From assembly GCA_011959925.1 (NCBI GenBank), contig BLMD01000147.1:1-50792 (forward strand): 50,792 nucleotides of DNA. Reading direction: 5' to 3'. The position numbers and the translations under genes are program-made. Below the pieces are notes generated by a model that saw only the letters and a list, made by a program, of their open reading frames with translations, was not told the DNA's origin and searched no databases. Position 1 is the first letter of the stretch, and each line of letters starts with the position of its first letter. Source of the DNA: Lachnospiraceae bacterium (lineage in GTDB: Bacteria; Bacillota; Clostridia; Lachnospirales; Lachnospiraceae). Shown here in pieces: positions 1 to 11,674 of the stretch.

Positions 1-64
1 CAATTAGTAAATATGCCGAAAGTGAAAAATTGTTCAAAAAAAGGTTGAAATTTTTTATTTCGGG

Positions 65-93
65 TTGACTTTTGGAAGATGGTTTGCTATCCT
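65..93 (+). promoter_or_regulatory. Sigma-A-type promoter of the SH3b protein gene
   Basis: TTGACT at 65-70 and TATCCT at 88-93 are separated by 17 bp, and a TGC triplet directly before the -10 makes it an extended -10 promoter. The start codon at 211 is about 110 bases downstream of the likely transcription start. Seen directly; activity is inferred. Confidence 0.55.
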
Positions 94-210
94 AAAAACT
101 GTACGTTGATTCTAAATTAGATGTATGATATTTCACAGATATTCAGATAAATAGCGGTATATGGCAGTCGTGTGACGCACGGCAGGGTTTTTGGATTAGG
201 AGGAATTGAT

Positions 211-1533
211 ATGAACGATATGAATGGAAACGGCAATCAAAATACAGACAACAATCAGGAAATGGGAGGATTTGCCCGGGCAGTTGAATTTTGCAAGAGA
301 AATGTACAATATATAGCCGTTGCAGGTTTGTTTATCGTACTTGTGATCGTATTGGTGAACGTGATGGGCGGCAAAGGGACGGGCAGTAAACCCAAGACAG
401 AGACAGAAGCCGTTGTGAAAGAGACGGAGACACAGGAAGCGTTTGAAAAAGACGCGTATCCGGAAATCAACGAACTGATCGAGAATTATTACAATGCGTA
501 TGCGGGCGGAAAGAAAAAGAAGCTGGCAAAACTGGCGGAACCGATGTCGGATACGGAGAAAAGTTATATTGCAGCATTCAGCGAATATGTAAAGAAGTAC
601 AAGAACATTTCCTGCTATACGAAAAAAGGGCTGGATGACAATTCGTATATGGTTTCCGTATATCTGGAAATTAAATTCAATGACATTAAAACGGCTGCGC
701 CGGGACTGGAAACATTTTATGTAAGAAAGCGGGAAGACGGGACGCTGTATATTGACAATCTATACGGACAGTTTAATTCCAAACGGCAGGAATTTGAAGT
801 AGATGAGGATGTCGTGGAATTTATCAAAGAATTTAATCAGCAGGAGGATGTCGTTGCCCTGGAGACGGAAGTGCAGCAGAAATATGAAGCGGCGCTTGCG
901 GCAGATGAAGATTTGAAGGCTATGGCAGAAACTACGGTTCCGACCGCTATGGCGGCATGGCGTTCCGATGAGCTTGCAGCGGCGAAGAAAGCAGAAGAAG
1001 AAAAAGCTGCTGCCGAAGAGGCGGCAAAGAAAGCGGCGGAAGAAGAGGCGGCAAAGAAAGCAGAAGAAGAAAAAAGAGCGGCTGAGCTTGCGTCTGCCGT
1101 TACCGTATATGCAACAGATAATGTGAATGTTCGTGCCGAAGCGAGTGAGACTGCAGAAATTCTCGGAAAACTCGAAACGGGATCTAAGACAACCCGTCTG
1201 GAAGAGAAAGACGGCTGGAGCCGAATCGATTATACGGACGGAAAACAGGGATATGTAAAATCCGAATATCTTTCTACGGAGGCGCCGCCGGCAGACGCGC
1301 CTGCAGAAGAGGAGACACCTGAGTCGGCATCTTCCAACGGATTTGCAGAAGGTACTGTGATCACGATCAAAGAAAGCGTAAATATCCGTAAATCAATGGG
1401 AGAGGACGCCGAGAAAATCGCAACTGCATTTGCCGGCGAAAAAGTTACGGTAATTATGAGTTATGCGGAAGGATGGACGAAAGTAACTTACGGGGATAAG
1501 ACAGGCTTTATTAAAACGGAATTACTTCAGTAA
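211..1533 (+). CDS. Membrane-anchored protein with two bacterial SH3 (SH3b) domains
   Basis: A 440-residue protein. I chose ATG 211 because AGGAGG lies at 198-203 with 7 nt spacing; the longer GTG frame from 172 has no such site. Order of parts: a short Asn/Gly-rich cytoplasmic start, one membrane span around residues 30-52, an extracytoplasmic alpha/beta domain (about 75-230), a Lys/Glu/Ala-rich likely coiled coil (about 255-295), and two SH3b domains (about 296-357 and 378-440) with the usual VNVR and GYVKSEYL-like signatures. SH3b domains bind cell-wall peptides in many Firmicute wall proteins, so a role in wall sensing or attachment is likely but not shown. No catalytic domain is visible. 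It is followed by the separate rluF-ligA group in the same direction. Confidence 0.75.
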   Translation: MNDMNGNGNQNTDNNQEMGGFARAVEFCKRNVQYIAVAGLFIVLVIVLVNVMGGKGTGSKPKTETEAVVKETETQEAFEKDAYPEINELIENYYNAYAGGKKKKLAKLAEPMSDTEKSYIAAFSEYVKKYKNISCYTKKGLDDNSYMVSVYLEIKFNDIKTAAPGLETFYVRKREDGTLYIDNLYGQFNSKRQEFEVDEDVVEFIKEFNQQEDVVALETEVQQKYEAALAADEDLKAMAETTVPTAMAAWRSDELAAAKKAEEEKAAAEEAAKKAAEEEAAKKAEEEKRAAELASAVTVYATDNVNVRAEASETAEILGKLETGSKTTRLEEKDGWSRIDYTDGKQGYVKSEYLSTEAPPADAPAEEETPESASSNGFAEGTVITIKESVNIRKSMGEDAEKIATAFAGEKVTVIMSYAEGWTKVTYGDKTGFIKTELLQ

Positions 1534-1560
1534 TAGTTTTATTCATATAGGATGTAAATT

Positions 1561-1609
1561 TACGGAGACTGGATATGTCAGAAGGTATCAATGGCAGAAA
1601 GTCTCCGTA
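1561..1609. repeat. 10-bp inverted repeat upstream of rluF
   Basis: TACGGAGACT at 1561-1570 is exactly repeated as its reverse complement at 1600-1609, with 29 bases between. It lies in the gap between the SH3b gene and rluF and would form a hairpin ahead of the rluF ribosome site. There is no T-run after it, so it is not a classical terminator. Confidence 0.4.
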
Positions 1610-1668
1610 TTTCAATTGCAGACAACGGGAATGATAAGAAAATCAGCGGGCAGATGCGGGAGGGAAGA

Positions 1669-4411
<2,743 letters not shown>

Positions 4412-4442
4412 AAATCAAAAACAGAAGAAAGAGGGTAAGGAT

Positions 4443-5375
4443 ATGCCGATTCGTACACAGAGTGATCTGCCGGCGAAAGAGATTTTAGAAAAAGAGAATA
4501 TATTTGTTATGGATGAAAACCGGGCGCTGCATCAGGATATCCGTCCGATTCGTATTGCGATCCTGAATTTGATGCCGCTGAAGGAGGATACGGAACTGCA
4601 GCTTTTACGTTCGCTTTCCAATACGCCGCTTCAGGTGGACATCACCTTTTTGACGGTAACCAGCCATGAATCGAAGCATACGTCCGTCAGCCATTTGAAT
4701 AAATTTTATCAGACATTTGAAGATGTGAAACGACAGCGTTTTGACGGTTTGATTATTACCGGCGCTCCGGTAGAGCTGATGAAGTTTGAAGAGGTGGATT
4801 ACTGGGATGAGCTCTGTACGATCATGGACTGGAGCAAAACAAACGTGACGTCTACCATGCATTTATGCTGGGGAGCCCAGGCAGGTCTTTACTATCATTA
4901 CGGCATTCCAAAATACACGCTGGAAGATAAAATATTCGGTGTTTTTGAGCATAGTGTGAGGAATCGGAAAGTGCCTTTGGTGCGTGGATTTGACGATCAC
5001 TTTATGGCGCCGCATTCCAGGAATACCGAAAATAGAACCGAAGATATCCGAACCGTAGAAGATTTGACGATACTTGCAGAATCGAAAGAGGTCGGCGTGT
5101 TTCTGGCGATCGCGGATGAAGGAAGAAAGATCTTTGTTATGGGACATCCGGAGTATGACCGGGTCACATTGGATAAGGAATACAAAAGGGATATCAAAAA
5201 GGGCATTCCGATTGTTTTACCCAAAAACTACTATCCGCAGGATGATCCGGAGCAAAGACCCAATCTGCAGTGGCGGTCGCATGGGAATATTTTGTATTCC
5301 AACTGGCTCAATTACTATGTGTATCAGCAGACGCCGTATGATTTTATTGATACGGCGGGGATTGTACGGAAATAA
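4443..5375 (+). CDS. metA: Homoserine O-acetyltransferase of the MetA family
   Basis: A 310-residue enzyme acylating the hydroxyl of homoserine, first committed step of methionine synthesis. The catalytic Cys142 is in LCWGAQAG, and His235 and Glu237 are in GHPEYD, all at the numbering of the well-studied enzymes. Position 111 is Glu (TGAPVEL); in this family Glu111 goes with acetyl-CoA use and Gly111, as in E. coli, with succinyl-CoA, so acetyl transfer is predicted despite the usual succinyltransferase label. ATG 4443 is preceded by a GAGGGTAAGG region. No SAM riboswitch is visible in the 31-base gap after ligA. An RNA hairpin TTGTACGG/CCGTACGA (5362-5384) encloses the stop codon. Confidence 0.95.
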   Translation: MPIRTQSDLPAKEILEKENIFVMDENRALHQDIRPIRIAILNLMPLKEDTELQLLRSLSNTPLQVDITFLTVTSHESKHTSVSHLNKFYQTFEDVKRQRFDGLIITGAPVELMKFEEVDYWDELCTIMDWSKTNVTSTMHLCWGAQAGLYYHYGIPKYTLEDKIFGVFEHSVRNRKVPLVRGFDDHFMAPHSRNTENRTEDIRTVEDLTILAESKEVGVFLAIADEGRKIFVMGHPEYDRVTLDKEYKRDIKKGIPIVLPKNYYPQDDPEQRPNLQWRSHGNILYSNWLNYYVYQQTPYDFIDTAGIVRK

Positions 5376-5425
5376 TCCGTACGACTGCCTAATGAAGAAG
5401 CTGCAGGAAGTTTTCAAGATAAGAC

Positions 5426-5454
5426 TTGTAATCCCGAAAAAAATCCTTTAAAAT
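5426..5454 (+). promoter_or_regulatory. Sigma-A-type promoter of comEA
   Basis: TTGTAA at 5426-5431 and TAAAAT at 5449-5454 are 17 bp apart, about 60 bases before the comEA start. A perfect 10-bp palindrome AGGAGCTCCT (5479-5488) lies in the leader. Confidence 0.5.
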
Positions 5455-5517
5455 GTACCCGTAGGCATTTCGGCATTGAGGAGCTCCTGGAATCGGAAGA
5501 GAAAAGGAGTTATGCGA

Positions 5518-6105
5518 ATGAAGAAAAGAATATGGATGGGATTATGTCTGATCTTGTGCATGGGGTCCGGCTGCGGAGAGGCTTCCAGGGCTTATTTTGA
5601 AGAATGCGAAACGAGTGTTTCCCGGCTGCCCGCCGCATCACGGGAGACGGAAGAAATTTCTGTCACGGAGACGGCGGAGGACTGTTATGTCCATGTCTGC
5701 GGCGCGGTGCATCATCCGGGCGTATATCGGCTGCCGGCAGGAAGCCGCGTATACGAAGCGGTTTTACTGGCTGGCGGGCTTTTGGACACTGCCTGTGAGG
5801 ACGGTATCAACCAGGCGCAGGAAGTTGCCGACGGGCAGATGATAAAAGTTCTTACGGTAGAGGAAGCAAAGGAGCAGGAAAACGCGCAGACAGGCGAACC
5901 GGAAACGGACGGAAAAATAAATCTCAATACGGCGGATGCCGCTGCACTGATGACGCTTCCGGGAATCGGAGAAGCAAAGGCGGCGAGCATTCTTTCTTAC
6001 AGGGAAGAACACGGCGGGTTTTCTTCAGCAGAAGAAATTAAGAATATTACAGGGATCAAGGAAGGGGTTTATTCCAAGATCAAAGACCGGATCACTGCAA
6101 AGTGA
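5518..6105 (+). CDS. comEA: ComEA-like DNA-binding competence protein
   Basis: A 195-residue exported protein of the ComEA family, which binds double-stranded DNA outside the membrane and hands it to the ComEC channel. The start at 5518 has AAGGAG at 5504-5509 with 8 nt spacing; an ATG at 5512 would be too close. It has a hydrophobic signal ending in a possible lipobox (GSGC), so it may be a lipoprotein. Next comes an SLBB domain (about residues 50-110, VHVCGAVHHPGVY), then a charged linker and a C-terminal helix-hairpin-helix DNA-binding domain (about 128-193, INLNTADAAALMTLPGIG). The partner comEC lies 3.2 kb downstream, separated by a regulatory trio. Confidence 0.9.
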   Translation: MKKRIWMGLCLILCMGSGCGEASRAYFEECETSVSRLPAASRETEEISVTETAEDCYVHVCGAVHHPGVYRLPAGSRVYEAVLLAGGLLDTACEDGINQAQEVADGQMIKVLTVEEAKEQENAQTGEPETDGKINLNTADAAALMTLPGIGEAKAASILSYREEHGGFSSAEEIKNITGIKEGVYSKIKDRITAK

Positions 6106-6189
6106 CCGGCGGGCAGATGCGCCCGTATAAAATATGTCTACATATTTCCTTGAAAATATAGTGCAGAAGACGCACTGCAGGAGGTAGCA

Positions 6190-6885
6190 ATGGCAAAAAA
6201 AGTTCTCGTAGTAGACGATGAAAAATTGATCGTAAAAGGCATACGTTTTAGCCTGGAACAAGACGGCATGGAAGTAGAATGCGCTTATGACGGGGAAGCA
6301 GCGCTTCGCCTGGCTTCGGAAAACGAGTATGATTTGATACTTCTGGATATTATGCTCCCGAAAATGGACGGATTTGAAGTCTGCCAGCATATTCGGGAAT
6401 TTTCCAGCGTACCGATCGTGATGCTGACGGCAAAAGGCGACGATATGGACAAAATTTTAGGGCTGGAATACGGCGCGGACGATTATATTACAAAACCCTT
6501 TAATATATTGGAAGTAAAGGCAAGAATCAAGGCGATTATGCGCCGTGTTTCGGCAGGAAGCGTAAAACCGGAAAAAAGTTCCGTGATTGAAAACGGCGAT
6601 CTGAAAATGGACTGTGAGAGCAGGCGTCTGTTTGTAAAAGGCAGGGAAATCAACCTGACGGCAAAAGAATTTGACCTTCTGGAGCTTCTGGTAACAAATC
6701 CCAACAAGGTGTACAGCAGAGAGCGTCTCTTAAGTCTGGTATGGGGATATGAGTATCCGGGAGATGTGCGGACGGTTGACGTTCATGTCCGGAGGATGCG
6801 CGAGAAAATCGAAAGCAATCCGAGTGAACCGAAATATGTCCATACAAAATGGGGCGTAGGTTATTACTATCAGGGTCAGGTGTAA
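6190..6885 (+). CDS. OmpR/PhoP-family response regulator
   Basis: A 231-residue two-component regulator. The receiver domain has the acidic pair D9/D10, phosphorylated D53 in LLDIMLP, T80 and K102 in TKPFN. The C-terminal winged helix (about 130-229) ends in the typical RTVDVHVRRMREKIE and WGVGYYY segments and would bind DNA. AGGAGG at 6179-6184 gives a strong ribosome site. Only 2 bases separate its stop from the histidine kinase start, so the two form a pair. The receiver resembles the WalR/PhoP group, but there are no YycH/YycI genes here, so I do not call it walR. Confidence 0.92.
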   Translation: MAKKVLVVDDEKLIVKGIRFSLEQDGMEVECAYDGEAALRLASENEYDLILLDIMLPKMDGFEVCQHIREFSSVPIVMLTAKGDDMDKILGLEYGADDYITKPFNILEVKARIKAIMRRVSAGSVKPEKSSVIENGDLKMDCESRRLFVKGREINLTAKEFDLLELLVTNPNKVYSRERLLSLVWGYEYPGDVRTVDVHVRRMREKIESNPSEPKYVHTKWGVGYYYQGQV

Positions 6886-6887
6886 AG

Positions 6888-8318
6888 ATGGCAAAAAAGA
6901 ATTTCCGTGATGTTTTGAAAGGTATGAACATTCGTCTGGTTCTGCTGTTTGTGGTTATCGGAATCGTGCCTTCTGCAATGCTTCGGATTGGAATGCTAAA
7001 GTCTTATGAGAAAAAGGCGGTTTCCAACCGGAGCATTGACGTATTAAGCCAGGCAAAGATTTTGACGAATCAGATTGTCTTTAACAACTACCTGGAGGAT
7101 TCCGATTCCGAACTGATCAATGCTCAGATCAAACAGCTTTCCAATATCTATGACGGCCGTATTATGGTAATCGACGGAAATTTTCATATTATCAAAGATA
7201 CGTATGATCTCGACGAAGGAAAAACGATCGTATCCGAAGAAGTGATGCAGAGTTTTCAAGGGGAAGAAATTTCCAAGCACGATGAGGAAAACGGTTATAT
7301 AGAAATGACGCTTCCGCTCATGGAGCAGAAAAGTAAGGCGATTATCGGCGTGCTGTTAGTCAGCGTGTCGACGGACAGTATCGCATTAAATCAGGAATAT
7401 TTAGAGAGCAGCGCAAGGGTGATCGAGCTGGTAAGTCTTCTGATCGTCTTATTGGCGGCGGTAGTTCTATCCCGGGCGCTGGTCAAACCGTTTCGCCGAA
7501 TGGCAGAAGAAATCGTTGAAATTCAGAACGGTTACAAAGACGAGCTGAATATTCCGTCTTATACGGAGACGGAAGTCATTTCCGAGCGGTTTAACCAGCT
7601 GTTTGGCAGGATGAAAATCATCGATGAGTCCCGGGAAGAATTTGTATCCAACGTTTCCCATGAGTTAAAAACACCTCTGACTTCTATGAAAGTTCTGGCG
7701 GATTCGCTCAACGGGCAGGAAAATGTGCCGCTGGAATTGTACAAAGAATTTATGAGCGATATCGGAAACGAAATCGACCGGGAGACAAAGATTATTAACG
7801 ACCTGCTCTCTTTGGTGAAGATGAACCGATCTGCCGCAGATTTGAATATTTCCGGCGTCAATATCAATGAAATGCTGGAGCTGATCTTAAAACGGCTGCG
7901 TCCGATTGCAGAACGCCAGCGGATTGAGCTGGTTTTGGAAAGCTTTCGCCCGGTCAGTGCTGAAATCGACGAAGTGAAGCTGACGCTTGCCATCACAAAT
8001 CTGGTGGAAAACGGGATCAAATATAATAAATCCGAAGGATGGGTACATGTATCTTTAAACGCGGACCACCAGTATTTTTATGTGAAAGTGGAAGACAGCG
8101 GCGTTGGAATCCCGGAGGATGCGCTGGAACATATTTATGAGAGGTTTTATCGGGTGGATAAATCCCATTCCAGAGAGATCGGAGGAACCGGACTGGGGCT
8201 TGCGATCGCAAGGAATATTATTCTCATGCACCGGGGGGCGATTAAAGTATTCAGCACGGAAGGGGAAGGGACGATATTTAATGTCCGCATACCGTTAAAT
8301 TATATTGCAACGTCTTAG
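6888..8318 (+). CDS. Membrane sensor histidine kinase, partner of the upstream regulator
   Basis: A 476-residue kinase. ATG 6888 starts 2 bases after the response regulator stop with only a weak ribosome site, pointing to translational coupling. Two membrane spans (about residues 15-35 and 178-197) enclose a sensor region of about 140 residues. Then come a HAMP linker, the dimerisation domain with phospho-accepting His258 in SNVSHELKTPL, and the ATPase domain with N box (NLVENGIKYN), G1 (DSGVGIP) and G2 (GGTGLGLAI). The stimulus is unknown. The next gene, a GerMN lipoprotein, starts just after the stop; its AGGAGG overlaps the kinase stop codon, so the three genes form one unit. Confidence 0.93.
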   Translation: MAKKNFRDVLKGMNIRLVLLFVVIGIVPSAMLRIGMLKSYEKKAVSNRSIDVLSQAKILTNQIVFNNYLEDSDSELINAQIKQLSNIYDGRIMVIDGNFHIIKDTYDLDEGKTIVSEEVMQSFQGEEISKHDEENGYIEMTLPLMEQKSKAIIGVLLVSVSTDSIALNQEYLESSARVIELVSLLIVLLAAVVLSRALVKPFRRMAEEIVEIQNGYKDELNIPSYTETEVISERFNQLFGRMKIIDESREEFVSNVSHELKTPLTSMKVLADSLNGQENVPLELYKEFMSDIGNEIDRETKIINDLLSLVKMNRSAADLNISGVNINEMLELILKRLRPIAERQRIELVLESFRPVSAEIDEVKLTLAITNLVENGIKYNKSEGWVHVSLNADHQYFYVKVEDSGVGIPEDALEHIYERFYRVDKSHSREIGGTGLGLAIARNIILMHRGAIKVFSTEGEGTIFNVRIPLNYIATS

Positions 8319-8329
8319 GAGGAATGAAT

Positions 8330-9280
8330 ATGAAAGCAGTTCTAAGAAGCCTGTTATGTATGCTTTTGATCCTGACGGCATTTGTGAATACAGGCTGCGC
8401 GAAAGGAGCAGACGAGGATGCGGATTATAAAGTATATTATTTAAATAAAGAAAATACAAAAATTGTTTCCAGTCCATACGAGCTGCAGGCAAAAGATACG
8501 AAAGAGAAGGGAGGAAGCCGAAAAGAAACAGAAGCGGTAATTGAAGAACTGCTGGGACAGCTATCCTCCGACTCTGAGGACGTAGAAAATAAAAGACCGA
8601 TTCCAAACGGAATTTCAGTATTGGACTATACGCTGGAGGAGACGCTTCTGACGCTCTATTTCAGTGAAGCATACAGCGGATTGGACAGGTTTTCGGAGGT
8701 TTTGACGAGGGCTGCAGTGGTAAGGACTATGATGCAGGTCAACGGGGTCGAATGTATTTCTTTTTATGTAGAGGACGACCCTCTTTTGGATCAGGAAGGG
8801 AATCCCGTCGGTGTTATGACAAACGACAGTTTTATTGAAAATCCGGGGGAACAGATCAATTCTATTCAGACGGCGAGCCTGGTTTTGTATTTTGCCAATA
8901 AAAAAGGAAACGGCCTGGTACGGGAAACCAAGGACGTACATTACAGCAGCAACATTTCTATGGAAAAACTGGTGATGGAAAATCTTCTGCAGGGTCCGGA
9001 AGGAAGTGATGCGCAGTACGCCATTCCGGAGGGAACAAAGCTGATGAATGTATCGGTATTGGAAGGCGTTTGTTATGTTAGCCTGGATGAAAACTTTCTG
9101 ACGCAGAATTATAACATTGAAGAACCGGTGGTTATTTATTCTATCGTAAATTCATTGTCGGAAATACCGACGATCAATAAAGTACAGATTTCCGTCAACG
9201 GCGATACCAGCAGCGTTTACCGGGAAAAGATGCGTCTGGATGAGCTGTATGAAAGAAATCTGGATTATGTGGACGAATAG
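8330..9280 (+). CDS. Lipoprotein with two GerMN domains
   Basis: A 316-residue secreted protein with a hydrophobic signal ending in NTGC, a probable lipidation site. Two GerMN-type repeats follow (about residues 65-160 and 190-290); the second has the family's GVCYVSLDENFL strand. GerMN domains occur in the spore protein GerM and in lipoproteins tied to two-component systems. I choose ATG 8330, 7 nt after AGGAGG (8317-8322), over ATG 8324, which is too close. Being last in the operon with a regulator and kinase suggests it modulates the kinase or is its target; this is inference. Confidence 0.8.
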   Translation: MKAVLRSLLCMLLILTAFVNTGCAKGADEDADYKVYYLNKENTKIVSSPYELQAKDTKEKGGSRKETEAVIEELLGQLSSDSEDVENKRPIPNGISVLDYTLEETLLTLYFSEAYSGLDRFSEVLTRAAVVRTMMQVNGVECISFYVEDDPLLDQEGNPVGVMTNDSFIENPGEQINSIQTASLVLYFANKKGNGLVRETKDVHYSSNISMEKLVMENLLQGPEGSDAQYAIPEGTKLMNVSVLEGVCYVSLDENFLTQNYNIEEPVVIYSIVNSLSEIPTINKVQISVNGDTSSVYREKMRLDELYERNLDYVDE

Positions 9281-9357
9281 GGCTGCCTGTATGTTCATCT
9301 GTATGCAAAGCAAGGATGAAAGCGCAGGCGCAGAAAACAGGGAGGAAGCTGTTAAAG

Positions 9358-11670
9358 ATGGAGAAACGAAAAGCAGCGTGTTTGTCCCTGGCATTTTTAT
9401 CGGGAATTGCGGCTGCGGAATACCGGCGGCAGTTTCTGTGGTATGGAGTGGCTTTGTTTGTGTTCCTATGGTTTGTTTCTATGAAACAGGCGTATGGGAT
9501 ACGGGCAAAAACATTTCTTTGGACGGCAGTCTTTGCCGCCGCATTATGCAGCGGCGTGTATGTCAGCGGTCGGCACAGCAGGTTTTTGCACGCATATGAA
9601 ACCGTGTGGAACGACCAGGAAAAATGCCTGGTACAGGGAGAAATTTACAAAAGAGAAATAAAACAGGAAGCGAACCTGTATTACCTGAAAAATTGCAGAC
9701 TAAAGATCGGACAGTCTCAATATTCTACAAATCATATCTTATTAAATCGAAAGACCGATGAAAATTCGATCGGTGAAATCCTGACAATCAAAGGAACGAT
9801 ACATACGTTTTCTTCTCCGTGCAATGAGGGGAATTATGACGAAAAAAGTTATTATCAAAGCTTAAATATTGATGTTCAAGTTGACGAAACAGAAGTGATT
9901 TCCGTACACGGAAAAAAAGATGTCCTCCGGGAAGCGCTTTTTGGGCTGAAAGAACAGCTGAAAGAAAGTTATCGGAAGGCAATGCCGGAAAAAGATGCCG
10001 GCGTCCTTACGGCAATGACACTCGGGGATAAAAGCCTGATGGACGCAAAGCGCAGAAAGACGTATCAGAGCGCCGGCATCAGTCATTTTTACAGTATCTC
10101 CGGACTGCATATTTCTATGCTTGGCATGGCGCTTTATTCGCTTCTTCGGAAACGGGGCAAATCGTATGCCGTTTCGGGAGCAGCGGCAGCGGTGCTGCTC
10201 TTCGGATATGGAGAGATGATCGGTTTTAGCGTTTCGGCAAGCCGTGCAATCGGCATGTCTGTGCTGCTGTTATATGCAAAATTCAGGGGAAGAAGCTACG
10301 ACAGGATGACGGCACTTGCTCTTTTGGCAGCGTATTTTGCAGCAAAAAATCCGAAGATTTTGCATCATGCAGGATATCTGTTATCTTTTGGAGCGGTTGC
10401 GGGTGTCATTTTTGCAGAATGGATGGTATCGTGCAGACAGAGGGATTCCCCTATGCCGTTTTGCAGAATCAGAGAAGGCTTATTGGTAAGTTTTTGCATT
10501 CAGCTGATGACGGTTCCGATTATGTGCCGGTTTTTTTATGAGATTTCTGTTTATTCCGTGTTGGTCAATCTGGCGGTGCTGCCCTGTATGGGAGTTTTGC
10601 TTGGAATGGGATTATTCGGCGGTCTGATGGGGTGTTTCTGTTCCTTTTCGGGCAAGGTTCTGCTTTACCCCTGCCATCTAATCCTGCAGTTGTTTGACCA
10701 GGTCTGTATCGCTTCTTTACAGCTTCCGTTTTCATCTTTGATTACCGGAGCGCTTTCCTGGTCGCAGATGCTGCTCTGGTACGGCCTGCTGGCGTTTCTT
10801 CTTATTTGGAAAAAGAAAAAACAAAACCTGTCGGTTCTTTTGTTTTTGCTTCCCGTCTGCATATTGCTGCCGACGCCGGCACAATCGTCATGGGAAGCGG
10901 ATCTGCTGGATGTAGGGCAGGGAGACGGGATATATCTTGCCTTAGGGGACGGTACGTCTGCATTTATAGACGGCGGCAGTTCGGACGTCTCGAAAGTGGG
11001 AACTTACCGGATTCTGCCGTTCTTAAAATACAGGGGTATTCGACAGATCGATTACTGGTTTGTCAGCCACTGCGATGCAGATCATATCAACGGGCTGTCC
11101 GAAGCGGTACAAGAGGGATATCCGATTCGGAATCTGGTTGTTTCAAAGTATATGCCGGATGACGCGGCTTGGAAGAAACTGAAAACACTTGTCAAAAAAC
11201 GGGGTATTCCAATTCTGTACATGAAGCCGGGCGATACAATACGGGGACGAAAAAACGATTGGAGTATTCGATGCCTTTCTGTTCCGATGGAAGGGGCAAA
11301 AAACGGACGAAATGAAAATTCTCTGGCGATATTCCTGCAGGTGGATTCTGTAACGGCATTTTTTGCCGGAGATATCGGGGAGGAAGAGGAACAAAAGCTC
11401 TTAAAAAGATGGTCACTGCCGAACGTAGACCTTTATAAAGCGTCCCATCACGGTTCCGATGGTTCCAACGGCACTATGCTCTTATCCAGGATACAGCCAA
11501 GAGTGGCGGTGATTTCCTGCAGTATGCGCAATCGTTACGGGCATCCGGGAACACATGCCCTTCGGCGTTTAGAAGAAGCCTGCGGCAGAATTTACGAAAC
11601 CAGAACGATGGGACAGATAAAAATCAGGGGAAGAAATCTTGAAGTGACAGGTATGTCTGTGTTAGAATAA
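9358..11670 (+). CDS. comEC: ComEC/Rec2 DNA-uptake channel
   Basis: A 770-residue polytopic membrane protein that carries single-stranded DNA across the membrane during transformation. Three parts are visible: the N-terminal ComEC soluble region after two spans, the Competence domain with many spans (about residues 200-490, including the conserved SGLHISMLG), and a C-terminal metallo-beta-lactamase-like domain (about 510-770) with SHCDADHINGL and KASHHGSDGS, as in ComEC proteins thought to degrade the second strand. The start is uncertain: ATG 9358 follows GGGAGG at 9340-9345 with long spacing (12 nt), while ATG 9316 would add 14 residues. holA starts 4 bases after the stop. Confidence 0.93.
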   Translation: MEKRKAACLSLAFLSGIAAAEYRRQFLWYGVALFVFLWFVSMKQAYGIRAKTFLWTAVFAAALCSGVYVSGRHSRFLHAYETVWNDQEKCLVQGEIYKREIKQEANLYYLKNCRLKIGQSQYSTNHILLNRKTDENSIGEILTIKGTIHTFSSPCNEGNYDEKSYYQSLNIDVQVDETEVISVHGKKDVLREALFGLKEQLKESYRKAMPEKDAGVLTAMTLGDKSLMDAKRRKTYQSAGISHFYSISGLHISMLGMALYSLLRKRGKSYAVSGAAAAVLLFGYGEMIGFSVSASRAIGMSVLLLYAKFRGRSYDRMTALALLAAYFAAKNPKILHHAGYLLSFGAVAGVIFAEWMVSCRQRDSPMPFCRIREGLLVSFCIQLMTVPIMCRFFYEISVYSVLVNLAVLPCMGVLLGMGLFGGLMGCFCSFSGKVLLYPCHLILQLFDQVCIASLQLPFSSLITGALSWSQMLLWYGLLAFLLIWKKKKQNLSVLLFLLPVCILLPTPAQSSWEADLLDVGQGDGIYLALGDGTSAFIDGGSSDVSKVGTYRILPFLKYRGIRQIDYWFVSHCDADHINGLSEAVQEGYPIRNLVVSKYMPDDAAWKKLKTLVKKRGIPILYMKPGDTIRGRKNDWSIRCLSVPMEGAKNGRNENSLAIFLQVDSVTAFFAGDIGEEEEQKLLKRWSLPNVDLYKASHHGSDGSNGTMLLSRIQPRVAVISCSMRNRYGHPGTHALRRLEEACGRIYETRTMGQIKIRGRNLEVTGMSVLE

Positions 11671-11674
11671 CGGT

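Noticed and set aside
5362-5384. Terminator over the metA stop
   Set aside because: The stem is good but no T-run follows.
6106-6189. Promoter of the two-component operon
   Set aside because: TATAAA and TATAGT stretches exist but neither has a matching -35 at 16-18 bp.
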